A stretch of DNA of 64,000 bases from the NCBI GenBank assembly GCA_026929865.2, contig CM049398.1, positions 12,109,501-12,173,500 on the forward strand, in the 5' to 3' direction. Positions 35,220 to 46,284 of the stretch are shown one piece after another; within the stretch, counting starts at the first letter, position 1, and each line of letters starts with the position of its first letter. The stretch comes from Hyperoplus lanceolatus. Taxonomy: Eukaryota; Chordata; Actinopteri; Uranoscopiformes; Ammodytidae. Under the pieces are notes generated by a model. That model saw nothing but the letters and a program-made list of their open reading frames with translations, made no database searches and was not told the origin of the DNA. The translations under genes and the position numbers were made by a program.

Positions 35220-37734
35220 TCAACCTCCAACGGCCGCTGCAATGGCTACCAGCACTAACATGATGGTCGATTTATTAACCCCACTCGGGCGTTTGGAGAA
35301 ATACACATGCCGTCCATTCATGAGCTGCACTGGTCTGTAGGTTTGCACCATCTTCTTTCCATTAGCAAGCAGAAGCTTGGAGAATGCAGTGAGCTGTAAC
35401 AAAGATGAAATGGTGATGTGCAAACACAGGATCAAACTTTCACACTTCTCATAATAAACCTGTGGAGAATTATCACCCCACTTTGTCAGTTGCTTTCACA
35501 GCAACTTTCAGCTCATTATTTTGGTTTGACTGTCTATACTAAACTACAGCACCTGTCCAGCACAAAACAGCACACAGAAAAGATATAGTCCAGCTCAAGA
35601 ACTGAGAGGAGCATTTAGGCGGATTAAGAGCCAGATATTTCACCCAGTAATTGGTGGAGTCCAAAAATAAAGCTAGAAGGAGAATGAAAACACATCTGCT
35701 GATTATGTGAATAGGTAACTGTTGTGATAACATGTCAATGCTTACAAAGTGTACTGCTGCCCCTTAATGGCCTAAAATCTTCCTGTGAAAGCATGGTATT
35801 GGGGGGATTTCAGAAAGAATGAAAATGAAACAGTTGTTTTTTTGTTAAATTTCCTTGAGGTTGAGATTTACGACTAACAAGATGCTCAGCTACTCCTCTA
35901 GTTATTGAACTCCTTTGGCTGATACATGATACAATATTATAAAAGTCCATCACCTGCGCAGTGCTGAGAGGGATGGTGTTTTGAAACAGGGTCCAGACAA
36001 CGGCTTCAGAACAGTCAGGTGTAGTGAGGGAGCCGTCATAGCGGTAGTAGGCTGTCAAATTCTTCACAGGGGGAATCAACATTTCCAGGGAAGTAGTCTT
36101 CACTGTTGTGCTGTTGCCTATTTTTATAAAATATCGACAATGAAGAATTGAAAAGACAATGCAGTAAGAAACAAAGCTATTATTGATCAATAAATAGGTA
36201 AAGGCTTTGTTATTCTATTTGATTTATTATTGGGTGTGAGAAAAACATTTGTTATTTCATAACAATTTCACTTCAGCCTAACGCTGTCGCTGACCACAGA
36301 AAAGTGACCGAAAGATAATCTGCACTATTATCTCATTTTTCCATATCAGCAGAAATTACTAACCTGGATGCATGATTTTTTTCAGAGCATTAATAAGTGG
36401 AACATAATTCTTATTTGGTTCCTTGGACTCCTGGAATTAAAGAAACACAAGATTTTCACATGTTTCACTTTCTCACACTTTGTAAAAGCTATTTCATCAG
36501 ACACTCGAAGATTTGTTTCGAATGATGGTTTAAAAATTTAAAAAATTAAATCACCTCAAAGAAAAATCCAAGAACAGCAAGGCCGTCATAGTCTTTTATA
36601 GCCTCGCCTAGAGAGGTGTAATGTTCTTTCATGTGGACAATGTGCATCTGTAGATACATAAAAAAATCATATTTCAGTTTACTTAATCACGTGTAGTAGG
36701 CTATATTATAACAACCTTAGATCATCCATATTTCATACCTCCATTGGATATTGTTCTCCATTTATCTTGTGTTCAGATCCCGGTCCCCCATTTTTGCCCC
36801 AGTGAAAGTGAAGTTGAACTGCTTTGTAAGGTTCAGACAGATCTGATCCATGTATCTTCATGCTCGTTGGCACATTCAGTACAACTAGACAAACATCCAA
36901 ATCATTATTTCAAAGTGCAGGCAAAATAATACAATCACAAAAGTGGAGATGTGATTATGACAAATGCCCTTCTTGTATTTGGCAACAGAGAAAAATACAG
37001 TCTTTTTTTTTGCTTTGCGAAAGTTTTTTTTTTTTTTTTTTTTTTGTTTACATTATTACAGGCTATTATTGACAACTTTGCCAATTCATAAACAGTACGC
37101 TTTTTAATAGGCTAATAACGTAGGCTAATTAATTTTCAACATTTAGGACAACTTTGGTGTATTTAAATCCCTCAGAAACACATTCACTTATAACTTGACA
37201 TATTATAAAACAAAGGCGTACCACTGTGACCGTTGTTTGTGAAGTCACTTTGAAAAGCGTCTTTATAGCCGATGAATTGGAAAGGAACGAGAGCATCGTT
37301 TAACCACATGTTCTCAGTTACAATGTTGATTGGAGACTGATGTTTGCCGCTACACTTCTTAGAAACCAAGTTCCATTGTTCTGGACCTTTGAATGCAAGA
37401 GGGGAATAAAGGAACGCCGCATATTAATATTTTCTTATTTTACATTAACTGCTCGTGTCAGTGGTTTGTCTTGAGGTTTACCTTTGCAGGAGTGATCGCA
37501 CACCACTTGGGCCTGGTAGCACCATTCTACAAGAAAATGTTTGAAATAGGTTATTTCATAGCCTACTTTTTAACACTTTTGCCATTTGCTTAAATATGAT
37601 TTGATATGCAACTTATTCCCCCTTCCTCAATTATTTTGTTTTCATTCCTTACCTGACCCATGCCCTTCTTGCACTTCCCCCGAGACAAACATCAGGGAAG
37701 ATGCAAACAACATTAAAACAGGTTCAAGCAGCAT
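35220..37734 (-). CDS. Carbonic anhydrase IV-like, GPI-anchored
   Basis: Eight exons join in frame (minus strand): 37734-37653, 37526-37482, 37386-37222, 36884-36739, 36647-36555, 36430-36364, 36117-35954 and 35393-35220 (TGA), giving 311 residues, the usual length for CA IV. The enzyme hydrates CO2 to bicarbonate at the outer cell surface. Signs are an N-terminal signal peptide (MLLEPVLMLFASSLMFVSGE), KHQSPINIVT, NNGHS, the zinc ligands in LHFHWG and MHIVHMKEHY, and the YYRYDGSLTTPDC substrate-pocket segment. A C-terminal hydrophobic tail (STIMLVLVAIAAAVGG) fits GPI-anchor processing, and paired Cys fit CA IV disulphides. All introns start GT and end AG. It lies head to head with dhrs11, about 16.6 kb apart because of inserted transposons. 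Fish have several ca4 paralogues; which one this is cannot be fixed here. Confidence 0.93.
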
Positions 37735-38554
37735 TGTAAATGTAGGCTACTGTCCGCCGCGAGGGGCTGTTGATGTTTTCAATCTTACGTTTCGGGCCGT
37801 TCGTTTAAATGACAACAGAGTTTAATGGGACTGAAAATGTATACTTTTGAAACCAAGTTCCAGAATGGATTTTTTTTAATATGGAAGGTCACAATGTAAA
37901 TAGGCGTTTTTGATTGATAATAGTATTGTCTGTTGTGTAAAGCAATGGGAATAGGTAGGCTAGTGTATGCTTTGTATGCAAACAACTCTAGTTTGCTTAT
38001 CACACGCATTGACTATTAGCCTACCAATAACATCAACATTATAAGCTTACAGTGATTATGTAGGCCTTATAATATTTTGATAAGGGTAGGCCTGATACAA
38101 GCTGATTTTTGATGCATATCATTTTCTAAACCAATATGAAATATTTTGTGAAAAAATTATAAAAACGTGTTACTTCTCCCGGTGGTAGCCTATAGCCAGA
38201 TGCTGTAGCCATAGTGTGAATTTATAAACTTGTATTGAGTAGGCTACAACCTTTTATGGTCAATGGGGTTGAATTGTTATCACGACATCATGAAATAAAT
38301 ATAAGAATGTCCGTTACCGTTTCCATACCTTTTTTATTTATTAAAGCAGTGCTTATTCATTCGTTTTATAATGGGCATTGCGGTCAGCATTACATTTGAA
38401 ATATAACATTTAGGGTTTGGTCAACTCAACTCTTTTTTTGCACCACTTTTTGTAGACAGAATAAAGCATTCTCTTCAGTAGCTCAAAACGAGGCTAAAAA
38501 AGGAGAAAGAAGAAGAGAAAAAAAGGAAAAAGGAGGGAAAGAAAGAGGGCGTCC
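37735..38554. other. Upstream region of the ca4-like gene
   Basis: The first 150 bp match the sequence upstream of the left-copy exon 1 (25330-25480) and probably include the promoter, although no TATA box is clear. 38255-38395 also matches the left copy. A purine-rich run (GAAAGAAGAAGAG type) lies at 38490-38550. Confidence 0.5.
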
Positions 38555-38765
38555 ACCCTCAACTACAGGGTTGGTGGTTCGATCCCCGTCCCCCCACACA
38601 TGTCCAAGTGTTCCTGGGCAAGACACTGAAGCCTAAATTGCTCTCGATAGTTAGTTTGCACCATAGATTGTATACAAAAGATTTGCACCCTGCATGGTAG
38701 CTGCTGCTATCGGTCTGTGAATGTGTGTCACTCTGGATAAAAGTGTCTGCTGAATGGCATGTAAT
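38555..38765 (+). mobile_element. tRNA-derived SINE
   Basis: A pol III B-box-like GGTTCGATCCC lies at about 38577-38587, followed by TGTTCCTGGGCAAGACACTG, CTAAATTGCTCTCGAT and GTCACTCTGGATAAAAGTGT with CTGCTGAATG. This word order is that of a widespread teleost tRNA-SINE. The 5' tRNA head is partly lost. Confidence 0.75.
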
Positions 38766-39359
38766 AATGATAAACTATTAAATTAGATATATAATGACCA
38801 AAACATGTACAACTTTGTGTGGTTGTTGTTAATGTACACATTTGACTGTTACATTAAATAATAGGCTAGTTATTACATAACTGCTAGGGTGGTCAACCCT
38901 TAACTGCAGGGTCAAGAAAGGGTGAAAAGCAATCTGAAAATGATCAGAGATCAAAGAGTGTCTCTGATCTGGGAAGTTCAAGATGTTGCCTCCTTGTCAA
39001 CACCTCTTGATTTACGACAGGTAAATTACCTGGGAAAGCTCACATCTAAAGAGTGTAAAACCTTTGATTAAACCTTTGTTTTTTTTCTTTGAACACTGAT
39101 CACAACAAAGTTACCGTTCTTTTTGATTGTGACTTTAATGTCTCCAATCATTTTCTTTACTCATTTACAATAACTAAAATTAGTATTGAAAACACTGGTA
39201 ACAATTTGCTATACTGTGCCATTCCTGTCTTGTCATTTAATACCTCAATTAGCAAATGTGTTATAATACTAGATATTATACTACTTAAGATTAAATAAAT
39301 AAAAAGTCAATAGCAGTGAAGAAATAGTGTGCACATTTAATACAAAACACATGCACCAT

Positions 39360-39399
<40 letters not shown>

Positions 39400-39620
39400 A
39401 ATAAATAAATAATCAAATAAAATAGTACAATAAATGAAATAAATACAAAAACACAGCACACAAAGAAATATATAAAAAAGTAAATGTATATAAAAACAAA
39501 ACAAGTAAATACAAAAGTTAAAACAAAGCTAAATATATATATACACTGAGTTTTGTAAATCGAGTTAAATGTATGTGTGTTGTGTGACTGTATATGAAAT
39601 GTTTTGTGTGTAGTGTATGA
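38766..39620. other. AT-rich non-coding with CA microsatellite
   Basis: A CA repeat of about 16 units lies at 39362-39395, followed by A-rich low-complexity sequence to about 39545. No gene is visible. Confidence 0.6.
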
Positions 39621-41231
39621 TTATTTTTTGGCATCTGCCCTCTCCCTCCTCTTTTCCTCCTGCCACTGTTCTAATGTGTTGGTTGCTGTGACAGGACAGT
39701 GGATGTGGCCGTAGTATTGGCCATGTCCAGTTTCCTTTGAACGGGGCTGGTGACACTGGCGACACTGGTTTGTTTCTACAGTGCGAATGTAGGGTCTGCG
39801 GGTAGTTGGTGGGGATGGAAGGGGAGCAGAAGGGGCAATTATCTTAGGATGCTGGGCCGGGACTTGTGGGAACAAAAAAATTGGTTGTGAAATAACCGAG
39901 TTTGGGACCACAAGAAAAGGGGTAGAGGCAGGTTGAGGTGGCTGCAGTGCAAAAAGCTGCCTTTGTACAGGCAACTGGGTGGGATGGAGGTGGGGAGCCG
40001 CAGTCTTCCTCCTGTCCACTGCCTGCCCTACTGTGCTCTTTGGCAGGTTGTATAGTATTTTAGGACCAGGACGTACAGGAGCAGTAGTGGGCCTCATTTT
40101 GTGAGGTGGGAGAGGCACCGGAGCAACAGGTACTTTGGGAGGAAGGTTGAGTCCTTGCTGCAGGATGCTGAGGTCCTGCCTCTTCAGCCGCTTGTTGTGC
40201 CACTGGTTGACAGTTGTCTGGCTCACCTCAAACAACTGTAGGGTAGTGCCCTGCATCACTGTCCCATTGCCCAGGACAAGCTGCCTGATCTTTCGGTAGT
40301 CGGTCAGAATCAGAGTCCATCTAGTCAGTGACTAGTCTCGCAAAGCCAGACCAAACTACAGCACGTAGTATGGTCTGGAAGCACTCTGTTTAGAGCCGTC
40401 TATTCGGGTGGGGAAACCGGGGGAAACTGGACTAGCCTGTTTGTATTTGTTTAAACCAATCACAATCATCTAGGGCGGGGCTAACCCCGGGAAGCAGCAG
40501 CGGTGTCCTGCAAAATAGTGCCGGGGGGGGGACTTATTTTGATGGAACGTCTTCACGTCCAGACGTCAGAGAAATGGCTAAACCCGCAAACGCCACACAA
40601 AAACTATTAAAGACAAAAGGAATATACATAGTGTGTTGCTTTCTAACCAGCATGTCAAGACACCATACACTTTAGCCCCCGAGGAGCTCACGGGATAACT
40701 TAACCGGAGTTAACTAGCCACGTAGTGTTATCTCTGGTAACATTATCATCGGTGGTTGAGAGGACGGCTACGGCGGTCGAGTAGAATTTTTAGCATTCGA
40801 GAACTTATGTCACCACCTCCTATCGCTGTAGTCAGAGCCGTAGTCCGTCTGTTTACAGGCAGAACAGGGTTTTGACGTTGTGAGCGCTACACCAACTGCA
40901 GCAAGTAGCCGTAAGAGTTGCTAGGTGATAGTGGAAGCCGTTGGAATCTTTCCCCGTCGCTAAAACACCGCTGCTTAGTCCCTAATTCACCAAAGAAAGG
41001 GAACGGCGGATCTTAATCTAGCTGGTTATAAGGTCCGGTGCTCAATTCAAACCCCCACGCTTCATTTTCCAGAGTTTATGAGGGTATTTCTGCCCGGGGG
41101 TAGTTGTACAATGAAGTTGGACAGCTAGGCTAGGCTAAACTAGGCTGCGTCCCGGACCGCCGCCGCCAATATTATTATCCCGAAGTATAGCCACACTTTA
41201 TTTCCGTCTACAGTAATGTGACTTCTCACAC

Positions 41232-41281
<50 letters not shown>

Positions 41282-42473
41282 CGCTGCACATAAGCACACG
41301 GGTTGACTGTGAGCGAATTGTTTCCGAATTTGAGGGGGATCACAATAGGGGAAAGCCAGCAACCGGAAAAGGAGGGGGCTGCGTCAGGGCTGCGTTGCTT
41401 TTCGACGCAAGCGAATAGACGCTGGCGGAAGTGGTCATGCCAGACTAGTCAGTGACTGACTGCCCTGTTTCTTTGGGCTCTTGTGCAGCTCGCAGAGCTT
41501 AATGAAAATTGACTCAACTAGTCGGCAGCAGTCTGGCCACTGGGCAGGGGACCCTGATGAGCCGGCCACACTCCGGGTCATGCTCTCCACCCCTGGCACA
41601 AATGTAGTTTTGTTTGCACGGTAACGTCCATCTAATGGCTACTGCTGGTGCCGTGCAGAGTAGGCCAGCCTCTGCTGGTCGTATGGCAGAAGATCCTGCC
41701 ACAGAGCCACTATGGTACCTGCCTGTTGTGGGCTGACGGTGTTGCCAGGTTCAGCCCTCAGTCCCACCAAGTACTGTGCCAGGCTGTCCACTTTGTCCAT
41801 CCCTGGGACACCACGCTCATCCACAGCCTAGAAAATGTCACAGTACATTTCAATCAAAAAACAAAACCAAAACACACAATATCACAGCTGTTGCAGTGTA
41901 AAGTGTCACAAGAAGACTTACCAGTTGTTGCTCAGGTGCTGCTAGGGTCCTGGCCGTGGCCCCAGAGGGACCAGCAGTGTGAGCAATGGGGACAGGGGCC
42001 GGTAAGATGGCGGTAGTGGGAGGCACAGGAGGAGGAGTGTACATTGGCAGCACAGGAGGAGGGGTGGCACAGACCGATGGCATGATCTGTTAAATGCAAT
42101 AAGATTTTATTTTAAGAAGCTTTTATTCATTCTTAGGGTTTTTACATATTACCTATACTATAAACATTTTACATACTTGATTACATCGTGAGCAGGTGTG
42201 CACACTGTCACAGCATGATAAAACATATGAAAAGAATAATTACCAGTTGTTGCTCAGGGGTCTCTGTACTGTCAGATGCAGCTGCAGTCTGGAGAGAAGC
42301 TGGGGAGGAGAGAGCTGGATTGCTGGCTGAGCTTGGTGTCATCACAGAGGACACGTCCAGAAGCCGGCCTGTTTCCTGAATCTGAGGGCCAAACCCCAAG
42401 AGCAGCAAACCTCCGCAGGCGTAGCATCCACTCCTCATTCCCCATCGCTCTGTGCTTTTTGAGTTTTGAAGCC
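39621..42473 (-). pseudogene. Multicopy teleost hypothetical gene, interrupted
   Basis: Minus-strand exons with GT/AG borders: about 42473-42244 (ATG; MASKLKKHRAMGNEEWMLRL), 42086-41922 (Pro-rich) and 41827-39621. The last reads ERGVPGMDKVDSLAQYLVGL, then hits TAG at about 41640. It continues SGSPAQWPDCCRLVESIF, is interrupted by the insertion at 40333-41447, and resumes in frame with LTDYRKIRQLVLGNG, a helix-turn-helix-like VSQTTVNQWHNKR and a C-terminal CRQCHQPRSKETGHGQYYGH zinc-binding-like segment ending KK. I recall this protein type as a recurrent unnamed family in fish genomes, likely of mobile-element origin; I cannot name it. The stop codon and insertion make this copy a pseudogene. 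Two exon ends share EQQL-V, hinting at internal exon duplication. Confidence 0.65.
40333..41447. mobile_element. TAGTCT-ended DNA transposon within the hypothetical gene
   Basis: Flanked by a perfect 9-bp direct repeat GTCAGTGAC (40324-40332 and 41448-41456). Ends are TAGTCTCGCAAAGCCAGACC and, inverted, TAGTCTGGCATGACC. Removing it together with one repeat copy restores the flanking reading frame, so the repeat is a true target duplication. It contains a CpG-rich centre (about 40780-41100), a GT microsatellite at about 41233-41272, and no transposase. A fragment with the same CTCGCAAAGCCAGACC-like word occurs at 45160 and 53400. The superfamily is uncertain: 8-9 bp duplications fit hAT or Merlin-like elements. 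Confidence 0.85.
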
Positions 42474-43070
42474 ATCTACCATAAATATGGAAGTGTCATT
42501 TATAACAAACCAACAAACGTTTAACCACTACATATCATTACACCTGAATATACAGCCTCCAGTGAGGGCAATGTTACAAATACAGTGAAATACAGTGTTG
42601 TCTAAATCAGCTAACTCTAACTAAAGTGAGATCAGTGTGTAATACATGAATAAGAATAACATGCCACAGTAGCCTAACGGTATGATTATTTTAGCATGAT
42701 ATTGACACAGGTCTTTTTTTCCGCTCAAAAAGAGGACAATGATTTAACGGTTTAGTGATGTTAGGTAGGCTATAGCTTAATAATTACGAGAGTAGGTCTG
42801 CCTTCGTTTTGCCAACCAATAGCAGAACTTAATGCAGACCTACTATCGTAATGATTAAGCTGTTTTCATTTGGAAAGCCAGATATCTGGGTGTGGAAGAA
42901 AAGCACTTAACAGGCTACCGCCGCTACCTACATTATACATTCAATCGGCTAAGAAGTAATGGTCACTTATTTTATGTTTAACACCGTGAACGGGCGTTTG
43001 AAAAGAGGATTAGATGCGTAGAGCCGCAGCAGTGCATCGGTATGACCCATAGATAGTATAGCGTTTGACC
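42474..43070. other. Intergenic, nothing recognised
   Basis: AT-rich and non-coding. An imperfect inverted repeat is visible around 42770-42860 (TTAATAATTACGAGAGTAGG against CCTACTATCGTAATGATTAA). Confidence 0.4.
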
Positions 43071-44543
43071 CAGCGACGCAAGGGCGTAGGAACCGGGGTG
43101 GACGTGTCCCCTCCAATATTGGAGACAGGCGCATTTGTCCCCCCCCAAAAATGATACCGCGAGGAGAAAAATATTTGATTTTGAAAATGCTTTTATTTTG
43201 AAAGCGCAACACAGCTTCTTGTCACCGGCCTCCTAAATGTGTTTGTTTTGCCCCGAACAAAGCTTTTAAGGTAGCGCGCAGGGTTGGGAGTTTCAGGCGG
43301 GAGTGCCCATTGAAGTGCTTTAACGCAGCGCTGCCTAGAAGGCTGCGTTGAGGGCACACAACAGACTGTTCGGGAAGTCTTTCCTTTGCAAAGGCAGTTA
43401 GAACGCTACTCGGTTACTTTTTTCACACGTTAACCTGTTCTTTCTGTTAGTAAATGCTCTGCGCAAAAGCTCATTCACTTCCTACTTCATCCAAACCGAC
43501 TTAAACAGCTCTCTGTGTATCGTATCGCTAATTTAAGCCTGTAACAAACCTAGTGCTGAGTCCGCCTCTCTCATGCTGCTGCTGCTGGCACATCAGAGGT
43601 TCACTGCTTCTGAACGTTACCCAGCATACGCTCTATAAAAGCCTTCTGTTCTATGGGCTCGGGCTGCCTACTGTAAATATGGGTTTTCAGGTCGATGCAA
43701 GGTGCGATTTTTTAAAAAAGAAAAGAAAAAAGGATGACGTTTTTATTCATGAAACATTTGGAAACTAAACTTGCAAGAATTAAATCTCCCACACAGTAAC
43801 ATTCAAAGTATGATTCAGTGTTTCCCCCACGTTCACACAGCAGCGGCGCGCCACCGCTGCTATATTTTCTCCGCCGCTATTAAAATCCTCCTCATTATTT
43901 ATGAAGGTATTATTGTAGCATAAGTCTTTAGCACATGTAACGGCAGATTTCGAATGCGTAAACTGAAGTGACAAATGTGTAACAGTAGATTTGAAGTCGT
44001 AAATATTTGTTTTGCATGTGTACTCCAAAGTCACAAATGTGTAACAGTAAATTTGAAGTCGTAAATATTTTTTCTACCATTGTGGACACAAAATAGGGGC
44101 TACGAGTTCACAAATCGTTGTTACGGGTGCACAAATCCTATCCTGTGCATCGCAACTTCAAAGAGTCATGCGCTTGACACTTTTGCTACAATCATTGCAG
44201 CACAGTTGGTGCAAAACACATTTGCACACCCGTGTTTCATAATGTGAGAACATGCCCAAAATTTGTGAATTCGTAAACCCAAATGTGAACTAACGCATCA
44301 GAAGTTGCACATCTGTGAAAAATGTCCTCTCAAATAAAATGATATCGAGCACAGCATTTTAATGAGCGAGCACAAATCGATGATACAACTGCTCAAATCT
44401 GTTCCTACAAGTCTCAGCTGAGGGTTTTCTCTGCTCGAATCTGCTCCTGCAAGTCTCGGCTGTGGGTTTTTTTGCAGGTAGATTTGCACCACGCCCAGGT
44501 GGTAAATGTGGTGCAAAAGTGTTTCGTATGCGTAGAACAGATT

Positions 44544-45721
44544 AGGCTCGTTCGACCTGTCGCCGTCTTGCTAAGACCTGCGCAATTATGACGCTCGTCT
44601 TGCTGAGCGCACTGCATTATGGTTAGACTTTTTGTCCCACTTGCACCCGTGGCTGGCTGCGGCTCGGCTGCTTGAGACTTTGAAGTCCCGCGGTATCAAG
44701 ACGGACACAGACACTGGAGCAAGTCGCTGCAGTTGCTCCCCACGGGCTGCGGGAGCGAAATGTCTGATGGGAAACGTCTTGCTGACAGGCGGAGCTGAGC
44801 GCTAATTGGGAGTTTAAACCTCGTGCCTTTGATGCGTTTCCCCAATTGGTTAGGCAAAAGTCTGACATCACCGCTCAAAATTAAATTACGATCCATTCTT
44901 TTTGATTTTAATTTATGTTTAATCATTAGGCCGCCACAATATGCATTTAAGCAGAAATGTACTTAATCAGAGTTAAACCTCTGAACCCTTGACATAGAAA
45001 TAATTTGGATGTGTAACTCTCCTGTATAGATATATTTAAAAGTGAACACAAACTTGAGTCACATAAGATCTTGGTGAAGTGATTTTTATACCATTAAGAT
45101 TAAATCATAGGCTTATTTCAAGTGATCTAAATGGTCTGGGAATTGTATTTTACATGTAGTGTCGCAAAGCCAGACCAAAACTACAACAAGTAGTTTGTTT
45201 GTTACACATCATAATACAGTTCATCATATCCATCTCTACAATAATAATAAGGGATCTTTTCTTAGACCTTCTTTATTTAGGCCGATCATATTCGTTATGT
45301 GAAGGGAGAAATACTAAACCTCCTTTATTTGGATTTGTAAATTATTCTTGTAAATTATTCTTTATCACTTAAAAGTAGGTGTTCTAGTAAAGTAACAAGA
45401 AAGATAAAGATGTGTGGGGAATGGGGATATTAGCTTATATCTCGTTTCTTGTTTTGAAAATGCCCCTCGCTTTTAAAGTGTTTACTCGTCTTTGTGTTGT
45501 GTTCTGCTTCTAATCGGTTGTAGCATGTGTGACTCTCCTGCGAATATGTTTCTAATAGGCCTTCAAAATAAAACTAGAAAACGAACTGCATCCGCAACAA
45601 GGACGCTACTTCCGACTCGGAGCTGTCCGGCTTCAGTCAGGCATTTTCGTCACTCCCCCGACTGCACTCGGCTACTCTCGTCTACTTTCCAGACGAGCTG
45701 AAAGTTAGGTCGAACGAGCCT
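44544..45721 (+). mobile_element. AGGCTC element, copy 1
   Basis: Terminal inverted repeats are AGGCTCGTTCGACCT, flanked by ATT on both sides (44541-44543 and 45722-45724). The other foldback arm shows the same locus without the insertion (GTTCTACAG/AGTTGTATCC context near 50025-50040), which proves the borders and the 3-bp duplication. Interior frames are short (for example 45492-45701 plus, 44696-44926 minus), and neither resembles a transposase. It is 1178 bp and nearly identical to copy 2 (52854-54048, inverted), with a roughly 17-bp indel. Confidence 0.88.
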
Positions 45722-46284
45722 ATTTGTATCCGTAGAAGGTGGGCGGGACAACATTGTCGCATCATCCAATGAAAGCGCCGGTTGGGACCCGTGACGTCAG
45801 CATGTGAACAAACGGAGGAAAAGGCTTTTTCCTTCGTCCCTTTTCACCAGAAATTGTAGGAAATGACTAAATGAGCAACAACTACTATCAAACTAATGCG
45901 AAGTAGTAGGTAGTAGTGAATTGAACTCTTTTTCTGTAGTTTTACATAGCATTTTTTAAGTAATGGAGAATTATATTATATGTAGCCTACTCCAGCCTTT
46001 GAGGAAAAGTAGTCCAAGGTGTCTGTAACAGTAAATAAGCCGCGTTAGCTAGCTTTGAGGTGGTTTCCCGATCATTTTAGACAGGACAGGAGGCTTATTA
46101 TGTGACACGGTGAAGTTGAGGAGGGGATACCCATTAAACACCAGGACCTGCGGTGGTTTAATAAACAGTTGAGCTGCTTCACAATCTCTGTCCGGAGCCG
46201 CAGCAGTGTCTGGACTGACGGTCACGGACACAGACCTAGGGTTTAGCTAGAGCCTACAGGACACGGAGCCATCCCACGGAAACT

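Noticed and set aside
38577-38587. Functional tRNA gene
   Set aside because: Only a B-box-like word is present; there is no A box or cloverleaf, and the downstream sequence is that of a SINE.
44696-44926. Frame MIKHKLKSKRMDRNL... present in both AGGCTC copies
   Set aside because: Conservation reflects the near identity of the two transposon copies; the frame ends differ, it is short and has no transposase motif.
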